Shown piece by piece: positions 62,303-64,000 of a DNA stretch of 64,000 nucleotides. This stretch comes from Pontibacter cellulosilyticus. GTDB taxonomy: Bacteria; Bacteroidota; Bacteroidia; Cytophagales; Hymenobacteraceae. Both the position numbers and the translations under genes were made by a program. The DNA lies in assembly GCF_014306105.1 (NCBI RefSeq), contig NZ_JACRVF010000006.1, positions 62,001-126,000 of the forward strand, read 5' to 3'. How positions within the stretch are numbered: position 1 is the first letter of the stretch; each line of letters begins with the position of its first letter. The notes beneath the pieces were generated by a model, which saw nothing but the letters and a program-made list of their open reading frames with translations, was not told the DNA's origin and searched no databases.

Positions 62303-63769
62303 CTACTGCACATCCCACCACATTCTAGTGTAGTTGTGGTCTGCACCCTGGCGCTTAACAACCTCGTCATAACCGGCTTGGTTTAGTGCTCTGGCGTTAG
62401 ATGGATAACCCATTCTGCGTGGTATACCTCTGGCATCTACTGCATCCGGAGCTGCCGTTAATACAGGATACCCGGTTCTTCTCCAGTCGGTCCAGGCCTC
62501 AAAACCGTTCTGATACTGGTGCACCCATTTCTGCGTGATGATCTTTTGCAAACCGTTTGTGGCAGTGTAAGCAATTTCTGGCTGTGCAATAAACTCATTA
62601 AACTTAGCCTCATTGTACACACCCCAGAACTGCCACGAAGCTTTGATGCCATCAGTATACAGAGTTGCTGCTGTACCACTACCCGGAACAGAGAAACCTC
62701 TGTTTAGTGCCTCAGCTTTGGCGAATAGCACCTGCGCATAAGTAAAGATTGGGGCAGACGCACCCGCATCCTGCAGCGCCGAACCGATACGGCTATAGAT
62801 ACCCGGTATATTTTTGGCTGCCGAGCTACCGTATGGCAGTGGCTTAACCTCACCGTTTAGAACCTCGCCATATACAAAAACACGAGGGTCTTTCGTATCT
62901 ATCATATAATTACCTAATCTTTCACTTATGGCGTAGTCGTTACGGTTGTCATTAGAATAGTTCTCATACCAAGGATTCCAGTTATGCGGATCGCTGCCTA
63001 TAAAGTCAAAGGTTACGTTCTGAGCATTGCTTTCAATAACACCAGCGTTAAGAGCAGCGGCCATTTCTGTCTGTGCTTTGGCTGGATTAACCTTCATTAT
63101 ACGCAGCGCCATGAACAGGCGCGCAGTGTTGGCAAAGCGCTTCCAAGCTGCCATGTCACCATTCATCAGAATGTCACCTGTAACACCTGCTTCGCCTTCA
63201 TTAATCATGGCTACAGCTTCCGTAAGTTCTTTAAACAAGTCATTGTAAATATCTTGCTGTTTGTCATACTTGGGCTGCAATACCTCATTCCCTTTAAGTG
63301 CATCAAAGTATGGGATATCACCATAGTTATCCGTCAGAAACCAGAAGTAATAGGCTTTTAAGATACGCGCTACCGCTACCTGATTATTTTTAGAGCCATT
63401 ACCTGCCTGGTCAGCCAGTTTATTGTCCTCTTTGTTCAGGTTAATGATCGTCTGTAGGTTGTACAGCGGCCCCGTATACCAAGACGTCCAGGACAGGTTT
63501 CTAACGTTGTATAGCGACGCTGCCGGGTATGGACCTTCAGACAGGTACTGCGAGTAGAAGTTCAAGTGAACCGTTGAATAGCCAGCAACATTCCTGATTG
63601 GTGTGTTCCAGACAGTGAAAGGAAGCTGCTGCAGCGAGAATGTCAGTAAGGTACGCGTTGGTGCCTCAGTTACCCTTCTCGGGTCTACGTTTGTGTCCTC
63701 AAAGTCGCTTGGGTCGCATGCTACAATAGCAAAAACCAGCGCAATGAAAAGTATGAATTTATTTTTCAT
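62303..63769 (-). CDS. SusD/RagB-family lipoprotein, second locus
   Basis: A 488-residue lipoprotein precursor: MKNKFILFIALVFAIVAC with lipobox Cys18. A SusD-like core of the second Pfam type follows (YYFWFLTDNYGDIPYFDALK, then NGFEAWTDWRRTGYPVLTAA and a C-terminal NYTRMWWDV). It is clearly different from the first SusD (only general fold likeness), so the loci are not a recent copy despite the shared 3' flank. It follows its susC by 20 bp. The ligand is unknown. Confidence 0.93.
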   Translation of the reverse strand: MKNKFILFIALVFAIVACDPSDFEDTNVDPRRVTEAPTRTLLTFSLQQLPFTVWNTPIRNVAGYSTVHLNFYSQYLSEGPYPAASLYNVRNLSWTSWYTGPLYNLQTIINLNKEDNKLADQAGNGSKNNQVAVARILKAYYFWFLTDNYGDIPYFDALKGNEVLQPKYDKQQDIYNDLFKELTEAVAMINEGEAGVTGDILMNGDMAAWKRFANTARLFMALRIMKVNPAKAQTEMAAALNAGVIESNAQNVTFDFIGSDPHNWNPWYENYSNDNRNDYAISERLGNYMIDTKDPRVFVYGEVLNGEVKPLPYGSSAAKNIPGIYSRIGSALQDAGASAPIFTYAQVLFAKAEALNRGFSVPGSGTAATLYTDGIKASWQFWGVYNEAKFNEFIAQPEIAYTATNGLQKIITQKWVHQYQNGFEAWTDWRRTGYPVLTAAPDAVDARGIPRRMGYPSNARALNQAGYDEVVKRQGADHNYTRMWWDVQ

Positions 63770-63789
63770 GGTATTAAGTCTTTTGATAA

Positions 63790-64000
63790 TTATAATCTAA
63801 CTCTAAGGTTAACACCCATTGTGCGGGTAGATGGCAATTGGCCACCTTCGTACCAGGTATTCTCAAGTTCTGATGGGTCTATACCGAACTCTTTTCCAGG
63901 CGCAGAAATCAGCCAGGCATTGCTCACCATCAGGCCAAGGTTAGCACTTTTAATCATGCTGCCCAGAACTGACTTAGGTAGTTCATAGCCTAAGCGCACT
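63790..64000 (-). CDS. SusC-family TonB-linked protein, C-terminal fragment at window edge
   Basis: Open to the window end, so only the last 69 or so residues of a large barrel are seen. MIKSANLGLMVSNAWLISAP and the final TRTMGVNLRVRL match the SusC C-terminus. The order susC-susD and the 20-bp gap repeat those of the first locus. The N-terminal domains lie beyond the window. Confidence 0.88.
   Translation of the reverse strand, partial: VRLGYELPKSVLGSMIKSANLGLMVSNAWLISAPGKEFGIDPSELENTWYEGGQLPSTRTMGVNLRVRL

Overview
The window looks like chromosome of a member of the Bacteroidota, most likely a Cytophagales/Hymenobacteraceae bacterium of the Pontibacter type. The evidence is the gene content: SusC/SusD pairs, a DUF4249 lipoprotein with a TonB receptor, DUF6089 proteins, the ExbB-ExbD-ExbD-TonB-TonB-TPR cluster and the UppS-BamA-OmpH-OmpH order. 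Several starts are preceded by the Bacteroidota -7 element TAnnTTTG and few by Shine-Dalgarno sites. No rRNA, tRNA, CRISPR array, prophage or insertion sequence was seen. The genus is an inference.

Layout. 1-3.6 kb: the 3' end of recG, a possible tiny exported protein, an exported protein of unknown function and a family-2 glycosyltransferase. 3.7-11.7 kb: a fatty-acid degradation operon on the minus strand (MarR regulator, FadN-type hydratase/dehydrogenase, thiolase, acyl-CoA dehydrogenase), with an acyl-CoA ligase behind two terminators. 11.9-15.1 kb: a ureohydrolase-fold protein, a cytochrome-b5-like protein, a BadF-type amino-sugar kinase and MurQ (peptidoglycan recycling). 15.2-18.2 kb: conserved unknowns and three small acidic lipoproteins. 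18.3-27.1 kb: Der, Era, ferrochelatase, a LOG protein, cysteine desulfurase, GlmM and MazG.

27.6-34.6 kb: an envelope-energisation cluster (ExbB, two ExbD, two TonB, a small membrane protein, a PstS-like lipoprotein, a TPR protein) ending in a 58-bp perfect palindrome. 34.6-48.5 kb, minus strand: RluD-type synthase, two OmpH/Skp chaperones, BamA, UppS, two DUF6089 proteins, NAD kinase, a BamA/TamA-like protein, a CBS protein, a hydrolase, a PabA/TrpG amidotransferase, CvpA, an NTF2-like protein and a YqeY protein. 48.7-53.2 kb, plus strand: PdxJ, MnmH, SelD (selenouridine-tRNA pathway), a hydrolase and a tetrapyrrole-methylase-fold enzyme. 53.2-64 kb, minus strand: DUF4249/TonB receptor, a complete SusC/SusD pair, and a second SusD with the tail of its SusC. 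Both SusD genes share a 91-bp 3' flank with one mismatch.

The signals that ordinary annotation does not explain best are: the heptamer AAGTATA/TATACTT, present far above chance; the duplicated SusD 3' regions; dyads around the MarR promoter; two start codons only 5 nt after a -7 element; a 170-bp MITE-like element that supplies the cvpA stop codon; a 19-bp dyad just before a start codon; and the loss of two metal ligands in the ureohydrolase-fold protein. No unmistakably new multi-gene system was found.
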